A DNA stretch of 48,895 bases, taken from Myxococcaceae bacterium. Lineage in GTDB: Bacteria; Myxococcota; Myxococcia; Myxococcales; Myxococcaceae. This document shows, piece by piece, positions 7,961-16,098 of the stretch. The stretch is taken from contig JAIBBR010000021.1 of assembly GCA_019694575.1 (NCBI GenBank), forward strand, positions 1-48,895, read 5' to 3'. The translations under genes were made by a program, and so were the position numbers. The notes below the pieces were generated by a model. The model was given only the letters and a program-made list of their open reading frames with translations. It made no database searches and was not told the DNA's origin. The stretch's first letter is position 1, and each line of letters begins with the position of its first letter.

Positions 7961-9123
7961 ACTCCAGCGATTCAGTGGTACTGCCGAAACGGTTGCTCGA
8001 GCTGCTGGGCGCGCTGACCGACCGCGACTTGGCAATGCGCCTGCGCAAAGTGTGGGAAGCGGCGGCCGCCTGTATCGACCGGTTGGCCACCATGAATTTG
8101 GTGCCGCTCGAGCCCAAGACAGTTGACGAGGCGAAAGTCGACAGCGCGAGTTGGCAAACAATGGCCGGGTTGTTACGGCAGACGGTGCGCGACATTTCGG
8201 CATTGTCGCAGGTGATGGTGAAAGCGTTTTCTGCCCCGCGCTCGACGACGGCCGAATTTTCGCTCGAAGCGTCTGACCACCACATTCGCGCCAACACCGG
8301 CCGTATCTTCAAGGCGGTGAGTGAGAAGTGGGTGACCGAGCTGGCGACGGCGAAGAAAATGCTCGAAGCGCCACCACTCTCGGCCAGCCGGTGGGCCGTG
8401 TTGGCCCAGCTGCAGAAGTTGCGGTCGGCGCTGCGTCGTAGCGTGGGAGACGCGGTGTACTTGTCGGCCGCCACGTGTGGTGCGGTGCGGCGCGAAGACG
8501 TGGTGCCCGGTTTCATGCACGAGGTGAAGCGGGCCGCGCTTTTTCGCGCCACGGTGGCTGACTTGCGCCGTTCTATCGACAGCAAATTGGCCGAGCGGCA
8601 CGTGTCGGTGGTGGCCTTGATTTCAGACGTGGTGACTGACCTCGACTTGTTCACTCGCATGCCGGCATGGCGGCACGTGCGCGCCGAAGCCAAGCGACGT
8701 TACTTGCAGTTGAAGGAGCAGCTCACCAGCGCCGCGTCGCGCCAGAGCTTTACCCCGGCCACCTTGGGAGCGGCGGTTGCTCCGATGATGGACCAGCTGG
8801 TGCAAATGTCACTGCGGCACTCGCGCGAGATTTTGGCCGAGCACGACCGGGGCGTGGTGGCCGATACCGGGTTGCGCATCGAGCAGACGCTGCTCCATTT
8901 AGAATTGAACACCGGGGCAGCGGCGAGCGCGTTTTCGGCGGCGCTGTCGTCGGTCGAAGCGTTGTACGGTCGCGCCCAGGGCCTCGACGATTTCATTCGC
9001 CACACCCGCGGCAAGTCGGTGACCGGTTTGGTGAAGACCGACTTGCATGGCTGGGTGTTGGAGTTGAAGACCCGGCTCGACACCTTGCCGGCGCCGGGCG
9101 AGCGAGAAAATTTCGAGCGTTAA
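7957..9123 (+). CDS. unknown helical protein coupled to bpt
   Basis: 388 residues. The start is ATG 7957, which overlaps the bpt stop in an ATGA arrangement; an upstream in-frame start at 7930 would lie inside bpt. The protein is soluble-looking and almost entirely helical, with many heptad-like Leu/Ala repeats (for example LLELLGALTDRDLAMRLRKV near the start and RIEQTLLHLELNTGAAASAF near the end), no signal peptide, no membrane segment and no metal or nucleotide motif I recognise. Cys is rare. It is followed at once by an intrinsic terminator, so bpt and this gene appear to be the whole transcription unit. Coupling to an N-degron enzyme suggests a role around regulated proteolysis, but this is inference. 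Confidence 0.85.
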   Translation: MNSSDSVVLPKRLLELLGALTDRDLAMRLRKVWEAAAACIDRLATMNLVPLEPKTVDEAKVDSASWQTMAGLLRQTVRDISALSQVMVKAFSAPRSTTAEFSLEASDHHIRANTGRIFKAVSEKWVTELATAKKMLEAPPLSASRWAVLAQLQKLRSALRRSVGDAVYLSAATCGAVRREDVVPGFMHEVKRAALFRATVADLRRSIDSKLAERHVSVVALISDVVTDLDLFTRMPAWRHVRAEAKRRYLQLKEQLTSAASRQSFTPATLGAAVAPMMDQLVQMSLRHSREILAEHDRGVVADTGLRIEQTLLHLELNTGAAASAFSAALSSVEALYGRAQGLDDFIRHTRGKSVTGLVKTDLHGWVLELKTRLDTLPAPGERENFER

Positions 9124-9175
9124 CCCGCCGATACCCAGCGCCCCCGAAGGAAAGCGCTCGCGGCGGGCGTTTTTT
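9124..9175 (+). terminator. intrinsic terminator of the bpt operon
   Basis: Starting at the stop codon of the preceding gene, CCCGCCG (9124-9130) pairs with CGGCGGG (9161-9167), and within it AGCGC (9136-9140) pairs with GCGCT (9154-9158). The stem is followed after CG by six T (9170-9175). This is the clearest rho-independent terminator in the window. Confidence 0.8.
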
Positions 9176-9299
9176 CTCACAGAAATGTCTTCGTCGGTGC
9201 TCATGGTGATACGCCTCTCTTCAATCGTTCGCGAACGCATTGCAAGCTGCGACGGCAGATGCAGGGTGAGAACAAATGCTAGAGGCAGCAGGCACGCGC

Positions 9300-10186
9300 A
9301 TGAGCCAAACCCAGACAATCGGCGATTTTCTCGAGTGGTCGCGCTGCCCTGTCTGTGATGGCGGCGAACGCGCTGAATATGTGGGCTTTTCAGCGTTGAC
9401 GTTCTCACGTTGTGCTTCGTGCTCTGCCGTCTACAAGTCGAAAGAAGCGCGCGGGTTGTTGCCGGCGGGCTTCTACGAGCAGGGCTATTTCAAGGCCGCA
9501 AGTCGGGGCGTGACCAGCGCTTCGAGCGCCGGGTGCGCAAGGCGATGGGCGAAATTGCCGACGGTCTGAACGAGGTGAAGAACGCCCGCAGCGTGCTCGA
9601 TGTGGGGTGCTCGCTGGGCTACGTGTTAGAGGCGGGCCGCCGCCTGGGCCTGCAGAGCGCCGGGGTAGACATTTCGGAGCACGCCGTCAAAGTGTGCCGT
9701 GAGCGGGGCTTCACCGCCCACGTGGGCACGCTCGACGCGCTACCGTTCGCTGACGGCTGTTTCGACCTCGTGGTGATGAAGCACGTGCTCGAGCACACTC
9801 CGCAGCCACAGGTGGCGTTGAGCGAAGTGCGTCGCGTGCTTGGCCCTGGTGGCGCGGTGGTGATTGCGGTGCCCAACGTCGATTACTGGAAAGGCGACAA
9901 GCGCCGCTCTGACTACCGTTATTACCGGCCCGACGACTTGGGCGCGCAGCACTATGTCTATTACTCAGAAGACACCTTGCGTACGCGGCTTTTGCGCAGT
10001 GGCTTCGAGGTGGTGGTTTTTGGCAAAACGCGTTTACGCCAGGCGTTGGCGCGGCGCTCGGTGTGGTGGGCCGCGGTAGAACCCATGCGGGCATGGGCTT
10101 GGCGGTTGGGGCGCGCGGTGGGGCAAAACTTCAAGCTGCAGCGCGAAGTGTACGTGGTGGCGCGGCGCGGCCCCGATGCGGGTTAG
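9300..10186 (+). pseudogene. class I SAM-dependent methyltransferase, broken by a one-base frameshift
   Basis: The frame from ATG 9300 (MSQTQTIGDFLEW) encodes a zinc-ribbon (CPVC ... CASC) of the kind found at the N-terminus of sugar/polysaccharide-type methyltransferases, but runs out of frame at 9494-9495 after FYEQGYFK. From there the +2 frame continues without a gap in sense as GRKSGRDQRFERRVRKAMGE, motif I VLDVGCSLGYVLEAG, motif II-like GVDISEHAVKVCRERG, and MKHVLEHTPQP to the stop at 10186. One extra G (AAGG to AAGGG) would restore a single ~295-residue enzyme. Either a recent frameshift mutation or a sequence/assembly error. Methyl acceptor unknown. It converges with the next small gene with a 4-base overlap. 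Confidence 0.8.
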
Positions 10187-10413
10187 GGAATTCTGTCTTT
10201 CACGCCGTCACGCAGCGCCAAGAGAAAGCGGCGCACGGCATAGCCTTCGAAGTCGTCGGTGGGCTCGACGCCGGCCGAAAATATTTCTAACGCGCTGTCG
10301 AGCGCGGCCAGCACCACCACGGCGTGGGTGTCGGCGGGCCGGCTTTGAAGCCAGGTCGCGGTGTTGACAAGGTGAGTCCATCGGTCTGGGAGCGGCGGCG
10401 CAGACGCAGACAT
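10183..10413 (-). CDS. small conserved-looking protein, unknown function
   Basis: 76 residues starting at ATG 10413, with a strong ribosome site (AAGGAG, five bases before the ATG) that supports it as a real gene. The sequence is helical and ends in a short charged stretch (RFLLALRDGVKDRIP). No membrane segment, Cys or known motif. It is directly upstream of nothing on its own strand; its stop overlaps the stop of the convergent methyltransferase gene by four bases. Function unknown; could be a small partner or regulator. Confidence 0.65.
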   Translation of the reverse strand: MSASAPPLPDRWTHLVNTATWLQSRPADTHAVVVLAALDSALEIFSAGVEPTDDFEGYAVRRFLLALRDGVKDRIP

Positions 10414-10439
10414 GGGGGCTCCTTAAAGTGAGACGACGT

Positions 10440-11633
10440 TTATTTTTTGAAGCGCGCAGCCACTGCCGCGGTCATCACTTCTTTCACGGCCACGCCGTGC
10501 GCTTCGGCCAGCGCGCGGCAGTCGTCGAATTCAGGGTGCACGTTCAGCTCGCCCCCTTTTTCAGAAAACCCAATTTTCAAACGCACCGGCCCCCACGGGG
10601 TAGAGACCGTTTCATAGGTGCGGGCAAGCGCGGTGCGTTCGACCGCGTGGCTGCGAATGCCGAGCGTGGTGGTCTCTTTGAACAGCTGCAGGGTGATGGC
10701 CTCGCGGCGCTGTACCGGCACCAGGGCTCCGAACAAATGGCCGGGGCGGCCCTTCTTCATCGTCACTGGTGTCACCCACACATCGAGAGCGCCGGCTTGG
10801 AGCGCTGATTCCATGGCCATTGCCAGCAGTTGCGGCGAGCAGTCGTCGACGTTTGCTTCCAACACGCACAACGCGTTGGCGGTGACGGCGGCTTGCCCCA
10901 GGCAGGCGCGCAGCACATTGGCCCGGTCGGCGAAATCTTTGGTGCCCACGCCATAGCCAATGCGCTCGACGGTGAGCGGCGGCGGCGCTTTCATATGGGC
11001 GAAGGCTTTGAGCAGGCCGGCTCCAGTGGGAGTGGTCAGCTCGCCCAGGCCTTCGAAGCGCACGGGCGTGCCTTTCAAAATTTCCAACGTGGCGGGCACG
11101 GGTACCGGCACCACGCCGTGGGCAATGCGGGTGGTGCCGCTGCCCAACGGAGGCGGCGATGCATACACCGCGGGGTACCCGAGCAGCTCCAGCACCACCG
11201 CCGCGCCGCAAATGTCGACGATGGAGTCGATGGCGCCCACTTCGTGAAACGACACCGTGTCGACGGGTACACCGTGAATTTTCGCTTCGGCTTCACCGAT
11301 GACTTGAAAGACGCGCAGGGCGTCTTCTTTGACGCGGGGTGACAGTGACGAGGCGCCAATCAACCCGCGAATGTCTTTCAGCGAGCGATGTGGGTGCTCA
11401 TGCCCGTGTGAATGCGCGTGGGCCGGCTCAGCGTCGATGAGCACGTCGAGGTGTGTGCCGGTAATCTCATGCCGCTTTTGTTTCGACACTTTCAATTGCC
11501 AGCCGGGCAGGTTCAACCTGCGCAGTTGTGCTTCAAGCGCTTGCGCGTCGACGCCCAGGTCTAACGCGCTGGCCAAGAACATGTCGCCGGCGATACCGCC
11601 AATGGGCTCCAAGTAGAGAACCAGGCTGCTCAT
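10440..11633 (-). CDS. larC: nickel pincer cofactor biosynthesis protein LarC
   Basis: LarC is the CTP-dependent nickel insertase that places Ni into the pyridinium-3,5-bisthiocarboxylate mononucleotide made by LarB and LarE, giving the cofactor of lactate racemase and related epimerases. The start is ATG 11633 (MSSLVLYLEPIGGIAGDMFL), which matches the family N-terminus; the frame upstream is untranslated-looking. Family features seen are GGIAGDMFLASALDLG, a His-rich metal loop (HAHSHGHEHPH), FHEVGAIDSIVDICGAA, TPTGAGLL and VLEANVDDCSPQLLA. At 397 residues it is a single, uninterrupted frame, unlike species that need a programmed frameshift. It lies 68 bases downstream of larB. Confidence 0.94.
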   Translation of the reverse strand: MSSLVLYLEPIGGIAGDMFLASALDLGVDAQALEAQLRRLNLPGWQLKVSKQKRHEITGTHLDVLIDAEPAHAHSHGHEHPHRSLKDIRGLIGASSLSPRVKEDALRVFQVIGEAEAKIHGVPVDTVSFHEVGAIDSIVDICGAAVVLELLGYPAVYASPPPLGSGTTRIAHGVVPVPVPATLEILKGTPVRFEGLGELTTPTGAGLLKAFAHMKAPPPLTVERIGYGVGTKDFADRANVLRACLGQAAVTANALCVLEANVDDCSPQLLAMAMESALQAGALDVWVTPVTMKKGRPGHLFGALVPVQRREAITLQLFKETTTLGIRSHAVERTALARTYETVSTPWGPVRLKIGFSEKGGELNVHPEFDDCRALAEAHGVAVKEVMTAAVAARFKK

Positions 11634-11701
11634 GGGCTGCACGGTTAAACCTTTTACACGGGTGCTGCAAATGCGAAGCAGGTGCTTTTCATGAAGCCCC
11701 G

Positions 11702-12454
11702 TTAACGGCGGCCGCGGGTGCGCGATATCAGCGCCGCGTTGAACCCGGCGCCGAAACCGTTGTCGATGTTCACCACCGACACGTTCGCCGCGCACGACGT
11801 CATCATCGCCAGCAACGGGGTGATGCCTTCGAAGTGCGCGCCGTAGCCGACCGAGGTGGGCACTGCGATGACTGGCACTCCGACCAGGCCGCCGACCGCC
11901 GCGGGCAACGCGCCTTCCATGCCGGCCACCGCCACCACCACGTGCGCGCCGTCGAGCGCATGGCGTTTTTTCAAGAGCCGGTGAATGCCCGCCACGCCGA
12001 CGTCAGTCACGCGGGTGACCGTGGCTCCGAGCACTTCGGCGGTGACCGCTGCTTCTTCGGCGACGGGCAAGTCAGAGGTGCCCGCACACACCACCGCGAC
12101 ATTGCCCGCTTTGGCGCGGCGCCGGCCAAGCTCGAAAATATGCGCTGTCTCGTGCCAGCGCCCGTTGGGAAAAGTGCGCAACAGCGCTTCGCCTTTTTCA
12201 GGTTGCAGCCGGGTCACCAAGGCCGTCTGCTTGCGGCGCGACAATTCGGTGACCAAGCCCAAAAGGTGCGGCAGCGTTTTCCACTGGCCGAGCACCACCT
12301 CGGGAAAGCCGAGCCGCAGGTTGCGGTGGGTGTCTAACGTGGCGAAGCCAAGCTCTGCGAAAGGCAAGTCTTTCAGCTGTAGAAGCGCGTCTGCGACAGT
12401 CAATTGGTTGCGTTTTACTGCCTGCAGTAAGCGCGTCAGAGTGTGTTCATCCAT
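11702..12454 (-). CDS. larB: nickel pincer cofactor biosynthesis protein LarB
   Basis: LarB carboxylates and hydrolyses nicotinic acid adenine dinucleotide to give the dicarboxylated mononucleotide that LarE then sulphurates. The 250-residue protein, from ATG 12454 (MDEHTLTRLLQAVK), has the PurE/AIR-carboxylase-like core with VVCAGTSDLPVAEEAAVTAE, GVAGIHRLL, VVVAVAGMEGALPAAVGGL and the C-terminal PTSVGYGAHFEGITPLLAMM plus NIDNGFGAG, all family hallmarks. It is the first gene of a larB-larC pair on the minus strand and divergent from the SRPBCC gene (87-base intergenic region with both promoters presumably). No larE or larA is in the window. Confidence 0.94.
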   Translation of the reverse strand: MDEHTLTRLLQAVKRNQLTVADALLQLKDLPFAELGFATLDTHRNLRLGFPEVVLGQWKTLPHLLGLVTELSRRKQTALVTRLQPEKGEALLRTFPNGRWHETAHIFELGRRRAKAGNVAVVCAGTSDLPVAEEAAVTAEVLGATVTRVTDVGVAGIHRLLKKRHALDGAHVVVAVAGMEGALPAAVGGLVGVPVIAVPTSVGYGAHFEGITPLLAMMTSCAANVSVVNIDNGFGAGFNAALISRTRGRR

Positions 12455-12541
12455 TCTTGTGGCTTCAGTGCATATTCGGAACTTCAGTTGGCGTTCAAGA
12501 ACCGTCGTGTTACCTGCCCGCCCACTCACAAGGAGCTGCAT

Positions 12542-13225
12542 ATGTTCAAAAAAATTCTGATTGCGTTGTTGGTGCTCATCGTGGCGTTGGTGGCGGTCAT
12601 TGCGACCCGCCCGGCGACGTATCAAGTGACGCGCAGTGAATTGGTGGCAGCGCCTGTTGACGTGGTGTTCGCGCAAGTGAATGACTTTCACAATTGGGCC
12701 CAGTGGTCTCCGTGGGACAAGTTAGACCCGAAGATGACCAAGACCTACTCGGGCCCTTTGTCAGGCAAAGATGCCACCTACCACTGGGTGGGGAATGACA
12801 AGGTCGGCGAAGGTGAAATGAAGATTCGCGAGTCGGTGCCGAATGAAAAGGTCGATATTCAGCTCAATTTCATCAAGCCGTTTGTTTCGTCGGCTGACAC
12901 GCTCATCACCGTGGCTCCTGAAGGTGCAGGCAGCAAAGTCACCTGGACCATGAGCGGTAAGAACAACTTCATGAGCAAGGCGTTCTCGATGGTGATGAGC
13001 ATGGACAAAATGATTGGCGCCGACTTCGAGAAGGGCCTCGCCGCGATGAAGGGCCTCGCCGAGACTGAAGCGAAGAAAAGGGCTGAGGCCAAGGCCGCTG
13101 CCGAGAAAGCCGCCGCTGAGCAGAAGGTGGCGGAAGAGGCGGCCAAGGCGGCTGAAGAAGCACGCGTCGCTGAAGAGGCCAAGGCCGCCGAAGAAGCTTC
13201 GAAGAAGAAGGGCAAAAAGAAATAG
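12542..13225 (+). CDS. SRPBCC (START-like) family protein with coiled tail
   Basis: 227 residues from ATG 12542, which has a good AAGGAG ribosome site. Residues 1-22 form one membrane anchor (ILIALLVLIVALVAVI). Residues ~28-170 are an SRPBCC/polyketide-cyclase-type ligand-binding domain (FAQVNDFHNWAQWSPWDKLD, GKDATYHWVGN, VTWTMSGKNNFMSKAF). The last ~55 residues are a highly repetitive Ala/Glu/Lys coiled segment ending in Lys (KKKGKKK), unusual for the family. SRPBCC domains bind hydrophobic ligands; the ligand is unknown. It is convergent with the beta-propeller gene, 26 bases away. Confidence 0.88.
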   Translation: MFKKILIALLVLIVALVAVIATRPATYQVTRSELVAAPVDVVFAQVNDFHNWAQWSPWDKLDPKMTKTYSGPLSGKDATYHWVGNDKVGEGEMKIRESVPNEKVDIQLNFIKPFVSSADTLITVAPEGAGSKVTWTMSGKNNFMSKAFSMVMSMDKMIGADFEKGLAAMKGLAETEAKKRAEAKAAAEKAAAEQKVAEEAAKAAEEARVAEEAKAAEEASKKKGKKK

Positions 13226-13251
13226 GAGCCGTGCCCCGCCTGCGCGGGCCC

Positions 13252-15483
13252 TTACGGCAACGGAGCGGGAAACGCGCAGATGCGGCCGTCGAACGTGCCA
13301 ATGTGCAACCGGCCCGCGGTCTTGTCCAACGTGGGCGTGCCGACCGCGCTGGTGCTCACGGTGACTGTTTTTTCCACGCCGCCGTCGACGAGCAACAACT
13401 GGCGCACCGTGCCTTGCGAGCTGCCCACATAGACCTTCTGCAGCGTGGGGTTGGTTGAACCCGTGGGGCCGTAGTCGACCGTCACGCCGGTAGGGCCGGT
13501 GACTGCCGTCGACCACTGCAGCACCGGAGTGCCACCGTCCATCGCGTAGCGGCGCACACTGTTGCCGGGGTTCAAGCTGGCCAAGAAGCCATTGCCCAGC
13601 GGCCAAATGTAGCTGGTAGTGGCTCCGATGGCTGAACTCCAGGCAACGGCGAAGGTCGTCATGTTGAGGCCGTAAGCGGTGCCAGCGTTGTTGATTAAGT
13701 ACACTTGGTTACTGACGAAATCGCGGTTCAACCCATAATCGATGTCGCCCAGTGCCAACGCATTTTGCTGGGCGGTGGTGAGCACGCTTTGCCCCGTCAA
13801 GGTGCTCAGCACCCGCACGGTGGGTTGGCCTGCGGCCCCCGCGCGCGAAGCCACCCATAAACGGTTATTCACATAGTCGACGAACATGCCGCCGTTGACC
13901 ATGCCCAGGTCGCCGGGGTTGTAGGTCCACAACACTGAGCCGTTGGTGCTGCGCAAGGCGTATACCCGGTTCGAAGCCCCCGACAACCGGGTGGCCACGA
14001 AAACCACGTCAGTCGCTCCACCAAAGCCGTTGGGAGCCGCGGCCTGGGCCCAACTGGTAAATGCCGCATTCGAAAACGCATAGAGCTGCACGCCCGGTTG
14101 CGCCTGAATAATGTCTCCGGCGGTGAGCGGGTTGCCGCTGTTGGCGCGCCAGGTGACGGTGCCATCTTGCGCGTTGATGGCGTAGGCGCGGCCCGACTGG
14201 TCGCCCGTCAAAATGTACGTACCGGTCTTGCCTTGCAGCGGCACCACCGGAAAGCGGCTTTGCACCGCGCCCGACAGCTGCACTGGGCGCCAACGCTCGA
14301 AGCCGTCAGAGTTGCCCGCTTGGGTACGGTTGGCGGTGACTGAACCGGTGTTGTTGGCGGTGAAGGCGCCCACGCCCAATTCAGTCACCGGCTGCTGCAC
14401 GCTGGGGCTGCCGACCGAATAGCACCACAGCGGGTTGGTGCCCGTCTTGGGAGTGGGTATCGAGAAAATGCCAGAGCTGGTGGGCACGTTGCCGGTGGCG
14501 TAAAGGTAGTCGCCGCTGAAGGCGAAGACCTTGTAATAATATGTCGTGCCGTTGGTGAGGCTGTCGTCGGTGAAAGCGTTGGCGTAGGTGCTACCGCTGT
14601 CGACGAAGGCGATGAAGGTGCCGGTGGCGTTGTTGCCCCGCACGCGTTGACCAAGCGTGTACGCAGTGCCGTTCGTCGGCACCCAGGTAATCGCGCTGCC
14701 GGCGCGGCGCGCGACGATGACACCCCGGTGAGGCGAAACGTTGGTCCACGTGATGCGGTTTTGGGTGTTGCCCGAAACGGCGGTCACGTTGCGCACCGGA
14801 GAAGCGGGCAGCGAGCCCGAGCTGCCCAACGTCGCGTTGCCCGGCGCTACGTAGCAAGCGGGGCTGGTTGAAGGAGGGCATTCGGCGGCGCAGGTACCGC
14901 CCGAGCCGTCGGTGGCGCTGGTGGAGTTGCTGTCGTAGCCCGAGAGGTCGAAAACGATTTCAGTCAAAGGGTTGTTCGAGCCATCGAAGAGCGGCACTGA
15001 CAAAGTGTTCACATCACCCGGCGGGTGCATTGCAATGAAGTCATCGAAGGTGCCGGTGTTGTTTATCCACGCGACGTACGACAAGCGGCTGCCCAAAGGC
15101 GCGTCGAAGCTGATGGTCTGCGAGCCCCCGTTGGGAATGGCGGGCACCACCCACGCGTCAGTGCCGAGGGTCAACCCGCGGCGCTGGGCCAGCACGGTGG
15201 CGTTACCGTCGTCGACGCAGGTGCCGTTGGGGCACGCCGTGTCAGCGGTGTTGCAGTGCGAATTGAGAAATGTGTACGACGCGTAGTTCGCGGCGCGCGA
15301 CGAAGGCGGCGGCGGCAGGGGCGCCTGCCCCAGCGAAATCACCGGAGACAGCGTGAGCAAACCCGTCGACCAGGGAGTGGTGGTGCCGGTCGAGCTGTTG
15401 GTCAAGGTAATGGTGAAAGGCGCCGCGTACGCGGTGCTCCACGCCACCAGCAAGGCACCCAGAGCGTGACGTAAATAGTTCAT
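13252..15483 (-). CDS. secreted FN3 / PQQ-type beta-propeller protein
   Basis: 743 residues from ATG 15483 (MNYLRHALGALLVAW), with a cleavable-type signal peptide ending near AYA-AP. The N-terminal ~230 residues are a beta-rich domain with Cys pairs (CNTADTACPNGTC and CAAECPPSTSPACY). Residues ~240-350 look like a fibronectin type III domain (VRNVTAVSGNTQNRITWTNV, GTTYYYKVFAFSG). The remainder is a beta-propeller of quinoprotein-like blades (GQAYAINAQDG-type repeats, visible as RAYAINAQDGTVTWRAN and RVYALRSTNGSVLWTYNPGD), ending in a strand like DGRICAFPAPLP. No PQQ ligands can be assigned, so it may be purely structural or a binding platform. It overlaps the upstream lipoprotein gene by ATGA. 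Confidence 0.88.
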   Translation of the reverse strand: MNYLRHALGALLVAWSTAYAAPFTITLTNSSTGTTTPWSTGLLTLSPVISLGQAPLPPPPSSRAANYASYTFLNSHCNTADTACPNGTCVDDGNATVLAQRRGLTLGTDAWVVPAIPNGGSQTISFDAPLGSRLSYVAWINNTGTFDDFIAMHPPGDVNTLSVPLFDGSNNPLTEIVFDLSGYDSNSTSATDGSGGTCAAECPPSTSPACYVAPGNATLGSSGSLPASPVRNVTAVSGNTQNRITWTNVSPHRGVIVARRAGSAITWVPTNGTAYTLGQRVRGNNATGTFIAFVDSGSTYANAFTDDSLTNGTTYYYKVFAFSGDYLYATGNVPTSSGIFSIPTPKTGTNPLWCYSVGSPSVQQPVTELGVGAFTANNTGSVTANRTQAGNSDGFERWRPVQLSGAVQSRFPVVPLQGKTGTYILTGDQSGRAYAINAQDGTVTWRANSGNPLTAGDIIQAQPGVQLYAFSNAAFTSWAQAAAPNGFGGATDVVFVATRLSGASNRVYALRSTNGSVLWTYNPGDLGMVNGGMFVDYVNNRLWVASRAGAAGQPTVRVLSTLTGQSVLTTAQQNALALGDIDYGLNRDFVSNQVYLINNAGTAYGLNMTTFAVAWSSAIGATTSYIWPLGNGFLASLNPGNSVRRYAMDGGTPVLQWSTAVTGPTGVTVDYGPTGSTNPTLQKVYVGSSQGTVRQLLLVDGGVEKTVTVSTSAVGTPTLDKTAGRLHIGTFDGRICAFPAPLP

Positions 15484-16004
15484 TGCACGAGCTCGAAGGT
15501 TTGGGTGGTCAACTCGGCGCCGTCGAGTTCGAAGCGCGCGGCCCATGTGCCGGCCAATTTCGCTGAATCAATCAAAGTGCCTGCCACCGGCAGGGTGAAA
15601 GAAAGTTGCTGCTCGTCGAACACCGAACCTGTCAACGCCGTCTCGCGGCGCTCGTACACCGTGTCGCCAGGGGCGACGAATTCGACCGCCACTTTGCTGC
15701 CGGCGAACGCCCCCGACAGCTTCACGCTGACGTCAACGGCGTCGAGCGCGCTCAAGGGCATGCTTTGCGGCGCCGCGGTGTCGACCTTGGCGGTGAAAGC
15801 CAGCGGAGGCAGCTCGACGGCGTCGAACGGGCGAACCACGCCGGTGTCTTGCTCGCCGGCAGTTTCAGTCACGTACTCGGGCGTTAAATTTTCAATGACG
15901 GGTGACTCGACGACTCCGAAGTGCGGTTTGCTCGCGCAACCGAGCTGCAGACACAACAGGGGTGTCGCCCAACTCAAGAGAGACTTCACGTAGGTTTTCG
16001 GCAT
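15480..16004 (-). CDS. lipoprotein coupled to the beta-propeller gene
   Basis: 174 residues with a signal peptide and lipobox (LCLQLGC), so an outer- or inner-membrane lipoprotein. The mature part is beta-rich with an Ig-like or CARDB-like feel (SVKLSGAFAGSKVAVEFVAP, LSFTLPVAGTLIDSA) and no Cys beyond the lipidated one. Its stop overlaps the ATG of the 743-residue propeller gene (ATGA), so the two are made in stoichiometric coupling and may form a surface complex. I recognise no specific family. The sequence 16005-16098 upstream holds no gene. Confidence 0.82.
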   Translation of the reverse strand: MPKTYVKSLLSWATPLLCLQLGCASKPHFGVVESPVIENLTPEYVTETAGEQDTGVVRPFDAVELPPLAFTAKVDTAAPQSMPLSALDAVDVSVKLSGAFAGSKVAVEFVAPGDTVYERRETALTGSVFDEQQLSFTLPVAGTLIDSAKLAGTWAARFELDGAELTTQTFELVQ

Positions 16005-16098
16005 GGGAGTGCCCAGCAGAATAACACGGACTTTCGCGCTTCGCCGATGCGCGTCGCACGCGCGAAAAGTGCGCGCAGGTGCGCTCCCTGCTGACGGC

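Noticed and set aside
9180-9205. A short minus-strand start-like sequence (ATG at about 9205, MSTDEDISVRK) opposite the bpt terminator
   Set aside because: After about a dozen residues it runs into the terminator stem and then the antisense of the bpt partner; perhaps a fossil gene start but not a gene.
13226-13251. GC-rich hairpin between the convergent SRPBCC and beta-propeller genes (CCCGC/GCGGG)
   Set aside because: Stem of only five to six pairs and no T-run on either strand, so not called as a terminator.
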